From Paraconiothyrium sp. Pb-2020 (Eukaryota > Ascomycota > Dothideomycetes > Pleosporales > Didymosphaeriaceae), in assembly GCA_022419385.1 (NCBI GenBank), contig JAJUBI010000004.1, forward strand, positions 3,701,286 to 3,765,285: 64,000 nucleotides of DNA. Reading direction: 5' to 3'. Below the pieces are notes generated by a model. That model did not search any database. It was not told where the DNA came from and worked only from the letters and a program-made list of their open reading frames with translations. Position numbers and translations under genes: made by a program. This document shows positions 33,566 to 45,577 of this stretch, piece after piece (the stretch's first letter is position 1; each line of letters starts with the position of its first letter).

Positions 33566-34379
33566 AGTTTTGGTGCGAAATATATCAGACATGAAAAATG
33601 TGCTACATTGAAGACAGAATTCCGTCTGCAAAAGTGGGGGATTACATGTGCTAATTATCGGCGTTTTGGGACAACACGTTCCTGACCTTTCCCTCAGGTT
33701 TGGACTGGGCAAATGCGGCACGACTTTACGATTTGCAAACGATATGGGCCAGATGAAGGCGGTGGTTGGTAATTCTGATTTCGAAGTTCTAAAGCGTGGC
33801 GTCAGTTTATACCAGAGACTTTCATTGTGATAATGAGGGTAACGCCAAGTACGTGGGAATGGAGGGTCGATAGTACGCTGGCTCTCAAAAAGAAGAAGTG
33901 CTCAACTCAATTGACCAAGCTACGAATTTCACAAGATATTACGCCTCTCCGAAATTTGGTATCGTTCACGAATGTTCATTTCCTGTGACTAACAATGCGG
34001 AAGATGTCACTCCAGATGCCAGTGAATGAGCTGGTTACTTGCTGCATCATCATCTCGAAACCAAGAGCGCTCGTCCTCCCAGAGTTGTACAACTTGGCGT
34101 GGAATTCAACTATATCCCATCAGTCTCTTTCCATAGCCTTTGAAGGTTACATCCGAAGCCCCTTCCTCCCCTCTTAATTCTCCACCCCTCTCCTATAGAA
34201 CTTGCTCCATCCCCAGCACCACTTATTTCTCGTCCCTTTTTGTACCGCCGACATGGCACCAGACTTGTAAAACCTTGAATCTGAAGCCCTACGACGTCCT
34301 AAGGGCGAGTCAGACAGGAAACGACGCGCGTTGCCAAGTACATACAACGAAACGCTTCAGCAACTCGTCGACTCCCCTC
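33566..34379. other. Intergenic region
   Basis: This is the 3' flank of the GATA gene. It contains no supported gene or RNA. Confidence 0.5.
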
Positions 34380-34784
34380 TCACCGATGCCCCAATACAAC
34401 CCTCAAGTCGACATCCCTATCCAAATCCCAATCCGCCATCCACGAAATATTCCACACGACCCGTTCCTCCACCTGCGGGCCCGCGACCACTTCATCGAGC
34501 ACGATGCCTGGGTGGTGCAGCTCGCGTATACCACTGCACTGCCTGATGTACGATGTTTCTGCAATCTCTGTAGGTTCGTCTTCATCGTCGTCGTCGTCGC
34601 TATCAGTGTCCCACCATATGGCAGACTCAGACTCCTCCGCGGACGGAAGACTGCGAACGTGCAGCACGACCCAGCCGTAGGAGTGGAAGAGGTGCGCTAC
34701 GGCGGGGTCGGATGATATATAGCGGGGTGCTGAGGCGCTGGAGATGCGGTCGATTCGATGTGGCTTGAAGAGTAGGTAGGGCAT
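34380..34784 (-). CDS. Hypothetical protein with acidic patch
   Basis: This frame encodes 134 residues from the ATG at 34784. The text is protein-like: MPYLLFKPHRIDRISSASAP, then SYGWVVLHVRSLPS, then an acidic run DTDSDDDDDEDEPTEIAET, then REL and a C-terminal part with WNISWMADWDLDRDVDLR. The frame stays open upstream to 34961, but that part is a low-complexity His/Leu/Val run produced by the 15-bp repeat at 34887-34946. No family was recognised. A plus-strand frame (34140-34715) overlaps it. I favour the minus strand because of composition, but confidence is modest. Confidence 0.45.
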   Translation of the reverse strand: MPYLLFKPHRIDRISSASAPRYISSDPAVAHLFHSYGWVVLHVRSLPSAEESESAIWWDTDSDDDDDEDEPTEIAETSYIRQCSGIRELHHPGIVLDEVVAGPQVEERVVWNISWMADWDLDRDVDLRVVLGHR

Positions 34785-36463
34785 GATTCGCTGTAGGTTG
34801 AGGGTTTGAGTAGTTGTGTGGGTGTGGGGGGTCTTATGGTGAGAGAGTATTACGGAAAGTGGTGCATGCTGGAGGACGGCATGGTGGACAGTATGGTGAA
34901 GGACTATGTGATTAAGGACTATGTGATGAAGGACAGTATGGTTCAGTTCGCGGATGGTCACGACGACTTCATGTGGACGAAGGATAGGGTTTCGTTGTAG
35001 TGATGTGTGACACGCGCAGATATATGGCTCATGTTACTACTGTTAGAGTCCTTGACTAGATGAACGAGGCACCGGATTTATTTTTGAATTTGAGTGTTGC
35101 AGATCTCACATCAGTCTTGCAAATACATAGTGGTAGGCAAGGCGACCATCGTACAGAAACCGTGCTCTTTGCAGTTACAAGATATGTCACGAGGGTAAAG
35201 GGGCTCTCACAGGCGCCCTTGGCTCACTAGCAGGGTCCGGATCAGTAGATCCCCCAGGTTCCCTCGTTTACTATCAACGTGGTCAAATCAGCTAGTAAGC
35301 TCTTGCCGAGCTTCTCGTGGTGATGAGAAAACATCCAGAAGAGTTTACTAATCTCGTTCAAATATTAAGGAATGGTGTTTTCTCATTGTTGTCAACCAGG
35401 CAAAGTCTTGAAATCTCGACTTGATGACCCAGTCTACCTTAGGTACGCGATAAAGAAGAGACCTACTGAATCTTTCAACAATGTGCTCACCGCCGGCAAC
35501 TTTCAAATACCGAATACCGAACATGCCAGCGTAGACCGATTTGAGGAGAGTCTGCGCACGTCAATAATGCCCAGCGACCTGGATCGTGGACCATCCAGCG
35601 CTTTGGATCGTGCTCCGAGCCTGCGGCGATACCAAGATGGAGGGCTGACCCCATCAGTCGTGGAGTGTAGCGACATGATCGGCGACGGTTCCCGAATGGT
35701 GTTGGTTCGCTTTTGGCAGTCGAGAAGCTTGTCGACGCCTGCCGAGGTGCTTTCCTGCGTCAAGCAATTCCAATGCGGGGTAGTTTCGCGCTAGGTGAAG
35801 GTCACTGCTCATTCGGTATGCAACGTCCTTCCATCTTGGTACAAGTTGCCTTGTTGTCAGAATCCCTAAGTGGGCCTGCAAAGCCAAGGTCACGCTCGTT
35901 GCTGATGAGAGTATAGATACAGGACTGTACGATACCGCTACCGCACAAAATGACAGGCACAACCAGCTTTCAGAGAGCTACAAGCAGTTTCGTAGTACAT
36001 CAATACCACAAACACCATGCCTCGGTATCTGTCCATGCACACAGTGGTTCCGATACAGTGGCTTGCGCGGCTCCAGCAACAAGGCGCGGGATGACCAACG
36101 GGACGACCAATGAAACCCTTGACACTCCACCACCAACGGCAGCCCAGAACAGATTCGTCGGCATCTCCGTGAACTGGAATACCTAGAGCGAGCTATTCCC
36201 CAGTACCCCGCAGATTCACTCTTTGGTGGACCCACAATGCGGATGTTGCCCCGTGCGGTCATGAGAGAAGGAGTGTAGTGTCGCTACTATCGAGTCTCCG
36301 TCCGCCGCCCAACGGAGATCGGCATACGGGTCCAGGCCACGCATAAAGCCCCAGGCGTGTCTCTTTGAGTGGATCTTCAGGCCGGGTCGAACTTCTGCTA
36401 CTTCGTTGAGATCGCTTTGTCGACCGAGTACCAAGCGCCTCACCTGGGATAAAATAGGGAACG
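34785..36463. other. Intergenic region of about 1.7 kb
   Basis: No complete gene is supported. It contains a short tandem repeat (34887-34946) and a stop-free plus-strand frame at 36123-36278 with protein-like text (EQIRRHLRELEYLERAIPQY) but no ATG. The end of the stretch is the promoter of the transporter gene. Confidence 0.45.
34887..34946 (+). repeat. Four-copy 15-bp tandem repeat
   Basis: There are four adjacent 15-bp units of the form GACtatGTGATgAAG with a few mismatches; copies 2 and 3 differ at a single base. Read on the plus strand they would encode a five-residue repeat of the D-x-x-x-K type. Confidence 0.8.
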
Positions 36464-38468
36464 ATGGCAGATAATACTAGCTCTGGTAGGTTATTGAGAT
36501 GACTTGGGCAAGTGATCGAACGTCCGACGACTGACACTGACAACTTTCGAGATGGCTCGGCGCACTCTCCCACTGAGAAGCCCCCCACCACGGAGCGGAT
36601 CGAGCAGATCCATACCAACGAGCGAGTCCCCGGACACACAAACTATTACGAGAAGGGTGGGTTGAGGACATACGGAGACGATGAAGATCATGATGCCGAG
36701 CCACCGATGACCTTTTCGAGGATCATGAGTCTCATCGCCATGGCGTTTCGTAGGCCTTCCCAGCCAATTCGTACTCGACGGCCGAACTAACAACCATATA
36801 GTATGGACTGGCAGTCAGATTCCTGTGTACCTCTTCGGTGGTGTTCCACCCTACATCTACGGCGACATTGGCGGTGCCGATCGGTGGATTTGGTTCATTC
36901 TCGCGAACCTGCTTTCTCTCGCCGCCGTCTGCCCCTTCGTCGGATCGATCTCTGACATCGTCGGTCGCCGCTGGGTTGCCATGATTGGAGCTTGCTTCCT
37001 CATTCTAGGCATGATCATCTGTTCTACAGCACACACGATGAATACCTTCATCAGCGGCATGGTTTTCTCGGGCATCGGTGCGGGCATCAACGAACTTACC
37101 GCCCTGGCCGTGACTTCTGAGCTCGCTCCGACTGCGCAGCGTGGCAAGTACGTCGCCATCCTAGTCTTCACCATCATCCCTTTCTGTCCTTCTGTCCTCT
37201 GGGGACAACTTATCGCCGCGCACTCCACCTGGCGATGGATCGGCTTATGGTGTGGTCTCTGGGCTTTCATCGGGCTTGTGATGACCGCAGTGTTCTACCA
37301 TCCTCCCCCACGACCCAACAGCCAGGGTCTGAGTCGCAAACAAATTCTCGCCGAGATCGACTACCTCGGTGGTTTCCTTTCCATCTCCGGCATGCTGCTC
37401 TTCATGATGGGCATGCAGTGGGGCGGCTACCAATATCCGTGGTCCAGCGCGCACGTGCTCGCACCTTTGATCTTGGGCGCGGTTCTGATCGTAGCTTTTG
37501 TGGTTTGGCAAGGCTATGCAAAACATCCCATGTTCCCGAAAAGACTGCGACAGGAGCCTCGCATCCTTGGGTTGACGCTTGTAATCACCTTCATCTCGGG
37601 CGCCAATTTCTTCTCCATCCTCATGTTCTGGCCTACACAGGCATTTAACGTGTACGGCCATGATCCCATCGGTGTCGGCATCCGTGGCATTCCTGTCGGA
37701 TTCTCTATTCTGGCCGGAGCTTGCATCGTGCTGTGGCTGCTTACTCTGCTTCGTGGCCATAACAAGGAGCTTCTTATTGCATCCTCGATACTCATGACTG
37801 CTGGTTGTGGTTCGCTTGCGATCGGACGTGTGGACAATCTTCATCAGCTCTGGGGTTTGCTGATCCTGGCTGGACTCGGTATTGGAGGCATTGTGGTTCC
37901 AGCGTCGATCATCTGTAAGTCTTTCCGACACCGCGTGCATGATAAGAAGATCCTAACTCAACCAGCAACCATCATCTGTCCCGACGACCTCATCGCTACC
38001 GTCGCTGCCCTCACGCTCGCCATCCGCGTCATCGGCGGCTCGATCGGCTACTGCGTCTACTATAACGTCTTCATTTGTAAGCGTCACCCTTCTATCTAAA
38101 CCTTCTCTTGCTCTCCACGAATTCCCAGCCACTAACACTGCCCAGCCAAGTTCGTCCCTGCAGCAACCCACTTCATCGGCGGCGCAATGGTCACCAAACT
38201 CAACATCACCGACAAAGAAATAATCGCGGAAGCCATCACCATCACAGGCGCCTCGCTCCTTCCCGCGTTGCAAGAGATCCCAGGCATCAAGGGAGTGCCC
38301 GGCGCCTATGAGCTCGTGGTGTACGCCGGTCAGCTCGCGTACGCAGAGGCTTACAAATATGTCTATTATGTGAGCATAGCATTTGGGGCGGTTAGTATCC
38401 TGGCGGCGTGCTTTTTGGGGGATATTTCCAAATATATGGACGATCATGTTGCGGTGGTTATGCATTAA
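36464..38468 (+). CDS. TRI12-family major facilitator transporter
   Basis: Five exons, 36464..36485, 36552..36749, 36802..37914, 37966..38076 and 38146..38468, join in phase to 588 residues, with GT-AG introns of 51-69 nt. After a hydrophilic N-terminus (HTNERVPGHTNYYEKGGLRT) come about 14 hydrophobic segments. The loop GSISDIVGRRW is MFS motif A, and segments such as GGDRW-like GDIGGADRWIWFILANLLSL and FWPTQAFNVYGHDPIGVGIR are typical of the TRI12 fungal efflux family (trichothecene efflux and siderophore-transporter relatives). It probably exports a metabolite or drug at the plasma membrane; the substrate is not readable. No biosynthetic genes are adjacent. The siderophore repressor gene lies 2.9 kb upstream, but a regulatory link is untested. 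Confidence 0.9.
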
Positions 38469-40212
38469 GTGAGGGTAGATTGGGCGAGACTTGCGATTCG
38501 GGCTTAAATCGAGATATATATTATCGAGTTCCCGGGCTATTAACACCTCAGCATCTCCTGGTGCATTTAAAATCACTTTGGAGTTGTATGTTGCGTCGTG
38601 ATTGAGTCTTGCTAGTAGGAAGTGCGGGCGCGTTCTCAGCCGGAACTCATGCTTGATATTAAATATGTCAGGTCACAGCACATTAAGCTGCGATGATTCG
38701 TAACACCTTTAGAAAGTCACAATCGACCCGTGGACTCATACGCATCTGCCTTTAAATATGATTTCCCATCATTTTATATGATGGTATTCCTCAGCCGTTT
38801 ATCTATCGACAAATACAGAGAGAAATAGTGGTAATCGGAGATTGCTCATGTTCATGTTATCCACCTGTGACAGGTCATATATACATATGGTGTGCGAAAA
38901 GTATACACAGTCTCTGTGTGTTTATCTATGTACGCAAAAGTGAACGCGCCACGCTGTACCGGGCCTGGTAGCAAAAGCAATAAGAAAGCAGACAGGAACC
39001 ATAATATTCGCCTACCATTCGAACCGCAAAAACAGGGCGTTCTTGTCAGCTTGTATGGTTCGAACTGGCGAACTCTAACCACTGCACAGGCGAACTGTAT
39101 GACCGTGTTCCTCAGAAGAGTTCATCGGAGGCTACGAAAGCTACACGCCAACTACATCTCTTGTAATCTGATGCAAGTAAAGGGAATTGATAGATATATA
39201 TAGTACTATAAAAGAAAGGATATGGGGGAGAGGTGGAGGTGAGTGAGGTGAGAGGTGAAGGCAGGCGGGGTTGAGTGAGTCTATTCACGAAAGTGGAAGG
39301 AACGACTGCTCATTCCGTCGATTGACTCGAACGGCCTCTGTTAGAGCTAACTACGTATCTTATTGCCACGGGCGCAAAGCTGGTGAACCACTTCACCAGA
39401 TGCATCATTTATAGTGAGCACTTCGTGGGCTGAATAGCCACCAGTAGTCCCCAAGTGGGACTTCGAGCAAGATTGCAAGACATATTGCATCCTACATGCT
39501 GCTCCATACAGTAAAGCGAAAATCAATTTCCCCCAGTGTGATGGTCGCAGATCTAGCCTCGAATGCGCTCGCCAGAAGAAGCCATGTGACCGACTGGGCG
39601 ATGCTGTACATGAACATGATCAGCCTTATTCACCATCCTTTTGATGTTCTCTCAACCTTGAACCCAATGCTCCTTACCTTTATGTATGACCTTGCTGTCG
39701 TATATCTTGGTTACATAGGGACGTGACGCTCATATGATCCCTAAGGCGCACAAGTGGAACCAATATATAATATCGCCGATATTTGTTTGCGTTCTCTATA
39801 ATAAACGGACGGGAAATTCGGGCGAACATTTGTGCCTCGTTCAGCTCCCCCGAACAGCTACATGCTGGTGAAGTAACCAGTCGTTAGTATAGGTGCGAAA
39901 CATTGTCGAGATTTGAGATCAAGGAGAGGTCTATGTTGTCTAGGGTTGCTGGTAATAACGAGTGAAGTCAATCGTATGATGCGCATAGAACTACAAGAAC
40001 CATACATTAACGTCACTCCAACCTCAGAACCATGAACGTTACATGCATACCAATACTTCGTTCGTGATCTCTGCTATCTATTACTGTTACACAGTCCACC
40101 TCTCAAGAGCCCGGATATGGTATGTTGTATCCTACGGCAGACGCGCCAGGCTATACATGCCTCATGGCTGTCTTCCCCAGAAGCTGTCTTCTCTCATCCC
40201 TTGGTTGCGGCC
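38469..40212. other. Intergenic region of about 1.7 kb
   Basis: This lies between the 3' ends of the convergent transporter and RPN1 genes. Only short frames were seen. A GGTTCGAAC-like string near 39057 was checked as a tRNA T-arm, but no acceptor or anticodon stem fits. Confidence 0.55.
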
Positions 40213-43154
40213 TTAATCTTCCCACTCGGGGTTCTTCTTCAATATCACCACGCCCTCCAGTACATTGCTCAAGCTCAGGTATTTCTCATCTTCCAGCTCT
40301 GCCCTCTCACCATGGCTCAGCAGCACAGGCGTGCTCTGTGTCTGCCACCCAGTAATTGTCTTGGGACGACCTGCCTGGCCAACAATGTCAACGGCTTGAC
40401 CCACACGCACGTTGACTGTAAGTGGCTTGAGTTCCTCGTCGAGAGTTATGAGGAACCGTGGAGAGATAGCTGTAGCCAGGAAGTAGAGTAGGTAATGTGC
40501 GTCACCCACGATGAATTGCTTCGCGTCGATGAGAGAGACAAGAACAGTAAGAAGGCCTGCAGCGGCGACGCGCGAGAGGACTTGTCGGTCGGTATGGAAG
40601 GGGTTCATTGATAGAGTGCCCTTGCCTGCGTGCAAGAGACCCTGCGCTATGCGGACCATGAAGAGTGCGTTAGGATCGCGGTGGTAGTAGCTCGCAAGCT
40701 GCCGGAGCAGTTGTGCAAGACGGGCGTTGTTGGTACCCGCGCCCGCCAGACCCATGGCGAAGATAGCATTGATGGCGACATCGTTGTCGTTGTCGTGGGA
40801 GTATCGTGAAAGAGTGTCATAGACCTTCATCTGAGGGTTGCTGGGACTGATCAAGGCCATTGCCAGAGGTACCGCTTTCCGGATGTTAGCCTCGCCGTAG
40901 TGCATCAGGTGACCGAAAGTGCGTATGATCATGTCCTGTCCGACGTCTTCTCCCATGGCCACCAAAGACAAGCCGATGACAGCATATGACTGAAGCAACT
41001 CGTCACCCTTTTTCTCCTCGTCCTCCTCCTCGATGTGCTCATTGCAGATGTGGAGCAATTGCTGCACCTTCAGCACGTTGCCGGTACCCGCCCATGCGCA
41101 GACCTCGGCAAGAACGGATGTAGGCTTCGACATGGGGTGGTCAAGAGCCTTGAGCGTCTCTAGAATGACATCGACTTCCTCCTGTTGTCCGAAGAACAAC
41201 AGGGCGAGACCGAGAGCCATAAACCGCGTCCACTTGTCCTTGAGCTGCTTCGATCGGTCCTCGTCCAACAGAGTGTTCATCAACGCATCAGTCACCTCGC
41301 CGTGAGCCGAACCAACAAAGATTAGGCCCAAAGCCAATGCTGCCATGGCTGAGAGCTGCATGTCTAGGCTTGTGTCGGTCACGATGGGAAGCAGAATCTC
41401 AAGGAGCTCCTCCTTGTTCGACCCGGCATATGCGAGACCTAGACCCATGATAGAGGCTACCCGCACATTAATATTCTTGTGCGAGAGGTTCTCCTCATCA
41501 CCTAACAGGGCCATGGCGGGGTCGGAATCGTTCCGCACACCAGAATTGAAGATACCCGTAGCAAGCATAGCACCGGCCTATCCAGACACTGTTAGCAAAA
41601 TTGGCCGCAAGACTCGAAAAGCCAGCAGTCACGTACCTTGACGAGGTCTTCATCGACATTGGTGTAAGGATCGATCTTATCAAGACCCATCTCAACATCC
41701 CACAACATGAGCATACCCAGCGACGCAGACGTCGAGAGCATGCCCTCGTCCTTGGTCTTCCAAACCCAGCTATTCTTACTATCTGAGTTTAGCATCAACT
41801 TGTCGTTACCATACCCAGCATTGACGAAGGCGTTGACAAAGGCGGAGGCGAGGTTGTGGCGCGCGGAATCGGTGTTGGTGAGACCAGCCGTCCTGCTGCT
41901 CTCAAGGTGGGTCTTGTAGATGTCATCTGGAGTTTTGGGGTCGAGCACATTGAGCTCTTTGCCAAGCGCCTTGAAGTAGTCCGATAGACGGGTATTACTT
42001 AAGCACTCTTGCAGTTCAGGGTCGTCATCTTCCGACACGTCGAACCATATCCGTTGTCGGGCAATGAGGAAAGCCATCTGCCGCCTTGTCGCCTTGTCAT
42101 CCGTTGAATTGAAAGTCTCTTCGATCAACTCGCGATCATTCAATCGTATCGCGAGGACTACTGCCTGGGTGTACTGCTTGTATTTCCGATAGACTTGGTA
42201 CGCTGTGCGGAGGAACTTGTCGTTGTCGGGGTATGTGAGGAGGGGTACCGTGCTGACCATGTACAAGCACACCCTGCCGTATGTGTCCGCGTCCAGATAC
42301 TTCTCAATCTGGTCGATCATCTCCAGCTCGGACAGGATATCGACCGCATCGGCCTCAGCGTTGTGCTTTAGGAAGAATGGCACTAACGAAAGAGCGAGAT
42401 CTGTGATGTCGTCTGTAGACTTGTCATCGTTCAAGCGCTTCTGGAATTCTCTGCCGATCTCAAGCGCAAGATGGCGCATGTATTCGTGGCCCCAGGAGCC
42501 GAGATCTGAAGAAGGCGCTTGCAGACGGTATTTAAGGCAGTCGAGTCGGTCTTCGTCAGAATACGTCATTCCAAGTACGGACAGCATGTCGGCAAAGGAT
42601 TTCTGCTACTGTCAACATATGCGATAGGTTATAGGATTTAAAGAAGTGTACCTTGCTCTCGGCCGCCGGCCACGAGTCGTAAGCCTTTTCTAAGCTCTCA
42701 TAGTGTGGTCGTAGGAATTTGAGTGGCTTCGGTACCGCCGTCATCGAACTTGTAGCCGTTTTGATGAACTCCTTGATCTTCTCGAGCGCTGGGTTGTAGA
42801 GTTCTGAGTCCGGTCCCTGCAAAGCTTCAGTCAGTAAATGCTCTGATAGATAACATATTATCCATGGTGGGGAACCTACCAATATCCTCTCGACCAGCAT
42901 GTCCAAGTCGCTCTTCAGCTGTTGGTCCTCTTCACTGAGTTCCTCTGTCTGTAGTCAGTGAAAGCCTCTCCCATGATGTCGGCATGACAGCAATCCGACA
43001 TGGGAAGCATACCGACTGCGGGCGCGCCTTTCTTGTCGTCTATTGGCTTGCCATCCTGATCTTTCTGTACTTCCTTCTGCTCCGCATCGCCATTTGTGGC
43101 CTTTCCCTTGCCCTTGTCAGCGGCCGTTGGCTTCTTCTCGTCTTCTGCAGCCAT
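40213..43154 (-). CDS. RPN1: 26S proteasome regulatory subunit RPN1
   Basis: Five exons on the minus strand, 43154..43013, 42944..42880, 42816..42652, 42602..41637 and 41577..40213, join in phase to 900 residues, the family length. After an acidic and lysine-rich N-terminus come EELSEEDQQLKSDLDMLVER and SSMTAVPKPLKFLRPHYESL, both diagnostic. The centre has the proteasome/cyclosome repeats (INVRVASIMGLGLAYAGS, MQLSAMAALALGLIFVGS, DNDVAINAIFAMGLAGAGTN) that build the toroid. Rpn1 is in the base of the 19S particle and docks ubiquitin receptors and Ubp6. The acceptor of exon 4 is a GTAGCAG pair, so a one-codon alternative splice is possible. It is divergent from RIO2. Confidence 0.96.
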
Positions 43155-43498
43155 GTTGCTTGCTAATAGAAGCTAGGCGGGCGGCGAACTGTCTCGTGCA
43201 CCGAACAAATGCGGGGATGCGGACTTCGGCCGTCAAGAGGATGGTATACGGTGATATGGGACGTGATTCGGGGAGGGAGAGATCGCTCGAGGCGGCGGGA
43301 CGTAGCGGGAGTGGTATGGGGATAATGTTGATGCGTCGTGAGCTCTCTTGCGCAGTCGCCGAACGCCAAGCAATCGCGCGGCGATCAAAGCGGCGAGCAA
43401 GCTCCGACTTCGAGAAACGTCCAAAATTATTTGCAACCCCGCACAACCCTTGCAAACAACGTTCACGCTGCTACGGAAGGGCTTCAAACTACGCCAGA
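43155..43498. promoter_or_regulatory. Bidirectional promoter of RPN1 and RIO2
   Basis: The start codons lie 344 bp apart on opposite strands, so both promoters share this spacer. No proteasome-associated control element (GGTGGCAAA) was found by eye. Confidence 0.6.
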
Positions 43499-44863
43499 AT
43501 GAAGTTGAACGTCAAAAATATCCGCTATGTCACGCCCGAGGACTGGCGCGTTCTGACTGCGGTATGCGCCCTCGTTGTCTCTGCCTGTGCAGTGGGGGAC
43601 TAACGCTGATAAAGTTGTGCACAGACAGAACAGGGCAGCCGTAACCACGAAGTCGTCCCTACGCCGTTGATTACCCAGCTCGCCTCTCTGCGCTCGGGCA
43701 ACGGTGTGCACAAGTGTATCTCAAACCTTGCAAAAATTGGTCTCATCGCCAAAGTGAAGAACGCAAAGTATGATGGGTACCGCCTCACATACGGCGGACT
43801 GGATTACCTCGCCCTGCATACGCACACCAAGGCCTCGACAATCTACTCGGTTGGGAATCAGATTGGTGTGGGTAAAGAGTCGGATATTTTCGTCTGCGCC
43901 GACGAGACAGGCAAGCAGCAGGTTCTGAAGATACATCGTCTGGGGCGCATATCGTTCCGTACTGTAAAGGCAAACCGGGATTACCTACGCAATCGTTCTT
44001 CAGCGTCATGGATGTACATGTCCCGACTAGCCGCTGTCAAGGAGTTCGAGTTCATGAAGGCACTCCGCCAGGAAGGGTTTCCTGTGCCAGAACCTCTCGG
44101 CCAGAACAGGCACACGGTCGTCATGAGTCTTGTCGATGCGTTCCCCATGCGGCAGATCGCCACCGTTGGCGACCCAGCCGCATTATATGCCGAGCTCCTC
44201 TCCCTCATTGTCCGATTAGCCCAGATCGGCCTGATCCACGGTGACTTCAACGAATTTAATATTTTGATTGAGGAGAAGCCACAGGAGGATGGCCAAGTGT
44301 TGTTGAGCCCCACCATCATCGATTTCCCGCAAATGGTGTCCATATCGCATCCCAACGCCGAGTATTACTTCGACCGCGATGTAGCCTGCATCAAGCGCTT
44401 CTTTGACCGCCGGTTTGGTTTCACAAGCGACGAGCCTGGTCCTTTCTTCAAAGACTCGACCAAGACTGTTCTGAAGAGACTCGATGTAGAGGTAGAGGCG
44501 AGCGGCTTTAGCAAGAAGATGGCGAAGGAGCTTGACGCATACATGAAGGAGCACGGCGTCGACGGCGACGCGGGTGAGGCCGAGAGGGATGACGAAGAGG
44601 AAGATGAAGCCCCAGTGAGCGAACAAGACGAGCCGCTGGAACCCGAGCCGGAGTCAGAGGCACCGCCTGAACAAGCCGCGTCCGACAACGTTGCAGCGGA
44701 CCTGTCCGCTACGCCAGCAGCCCTAGCCACACCAATGACCATCCTCGACATCCGGGACAACGATCCGCTGCCCGATCTCAGTGAGATTCAGGCGATGAAG
44801 GCCAAGCAAGCGCCAGCTATATCTACAAAAGCCGCCAAGGCCAAGGCCGGATGGGCACTCTGA
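43499..44863 (+). CDS. RIO2: Atypical kinase RIO2 (40S subunit maturation)
   Basis: Exons 43499..43561 and 43625..44863 join in phase 0 to 433 residues; the intron has GTATGC...CAG ends and a CTAAC branch site. The N-terminal winged helix (NVKNIRYVTPEDWRVL, then HEVVPTPLI) precedes the RIO kinase fold. Visible motifs are the nucleotide loop GVGKESDIF (102-110), K123 in QVLKIHR, the catalytic HGDFNEFN with D228, and IIDFPQM with metal-binding D254. Rio2 is a cytoplasmic ATPase/kinase needed for late 20S pre-rRNA processing and release of factors from pre-40S particles. The C-terminal part is acidic and ends with the conserved MKAKQAPA-type segment. Confidence 0.95.
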
Positions 44864-45046
44864 ACGTCGACATGCGGATACTTCTTTCTTCAGCGATACC
44901 CCAACATTTTGAGTGCACATTGACACTCCACAAAAGTCACGAAAGTATGATTCTACATAGACGCAATGGAATACATTCATAAAGCTCATCATGGGTATCA
45001 TATCCACCCTATCCTGTCTTCCACCCTTCCAGCATTGCCCATCACC

Positions 45047-45577
45047 CTACACACACTTCTCGTACGCCGGCGGATCCTCTCCCTTCGTATACATTGGCAG
45101 CATATCCCCATCCCCACCGTCTTCGCCCATACACCTTCTTCCAACCCACCACGCCCGCGCACCGTTCAATCCCCACGTCCTCCTCCCAGCCTTAACCGCC
45201 CTCGCCCCTTCCGCGAAATTATTACTCCCCACCCCAACCGCAAGACCGAATTCCCGCCTGCCTTCCCCCGCATCTCTCCCCGCTTCCCGCTCACTTAACA
45301 TCGCCCCAACCCTCCCCTCAAATCCCCATCTTCCCACCCACTCCGAGCACCAAATATCCAAGAGTTGCGTTTCTTGAGCGCGTTGATCTCGACCCTCAGC
45401 GCGCTGCATCGCCAGCAGCGCAAGGACGTTAGGGTGATGTGGCGCGTAGCTATCCACGCGGTAGCCCCAGGTGCGGAAGTCTGCGGCAAGCGTAAAGGAG
45501 GTCGTTATGTAGAAGTCGGTTCCTATTCCGCTGCGGGTTCGCGTGTCAGCGGGGAGGTAGATGGCGTATCGTCGCAT
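45047..45577 (-). CDS. Hypothetical protein
   Basis: This 176-residue frame is convergent with RIO2. The text is protein-like: TDFYITTSFTLAADFRTWGY, then DSYAPHHPNVLALLAMQRAE, which resembles an Ala/Leu helix, then a Gly/Arg-rich part and the tail DMLPMYTKGEDPPAYEKCV with a PPAY motif that could bind WW domains. No signal peptide or membrane segment was seen and no family was recognised. Exons upstream on the minus strand (to 45750) are possible but not supported by a clear splice pair. Confidence 0.5.
   Translation of the reverse strand: MRRYAIYLPADTRTRSGIGTDFYITTSFTLAADFRTWGYRVDSYAPHHPNVLALLAMQRAEGRDQRAQETQLLDIWCSEWVGRWGFEGRVGAMLSEREAGRDAGEGRREFGLAVGVGSNNFAEGARAVKAGRRTWGLNGARAWWVGRRCMGEDGGDGDMLPMYTKGEDPPAYEKCV

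Noticed and set aside
39040..39080. GGTTCGAAC string resembling a tRNA T-arm
   Set aside because: No acceptor stem, D-arm or anticodon stem could be placed around it on either strand.
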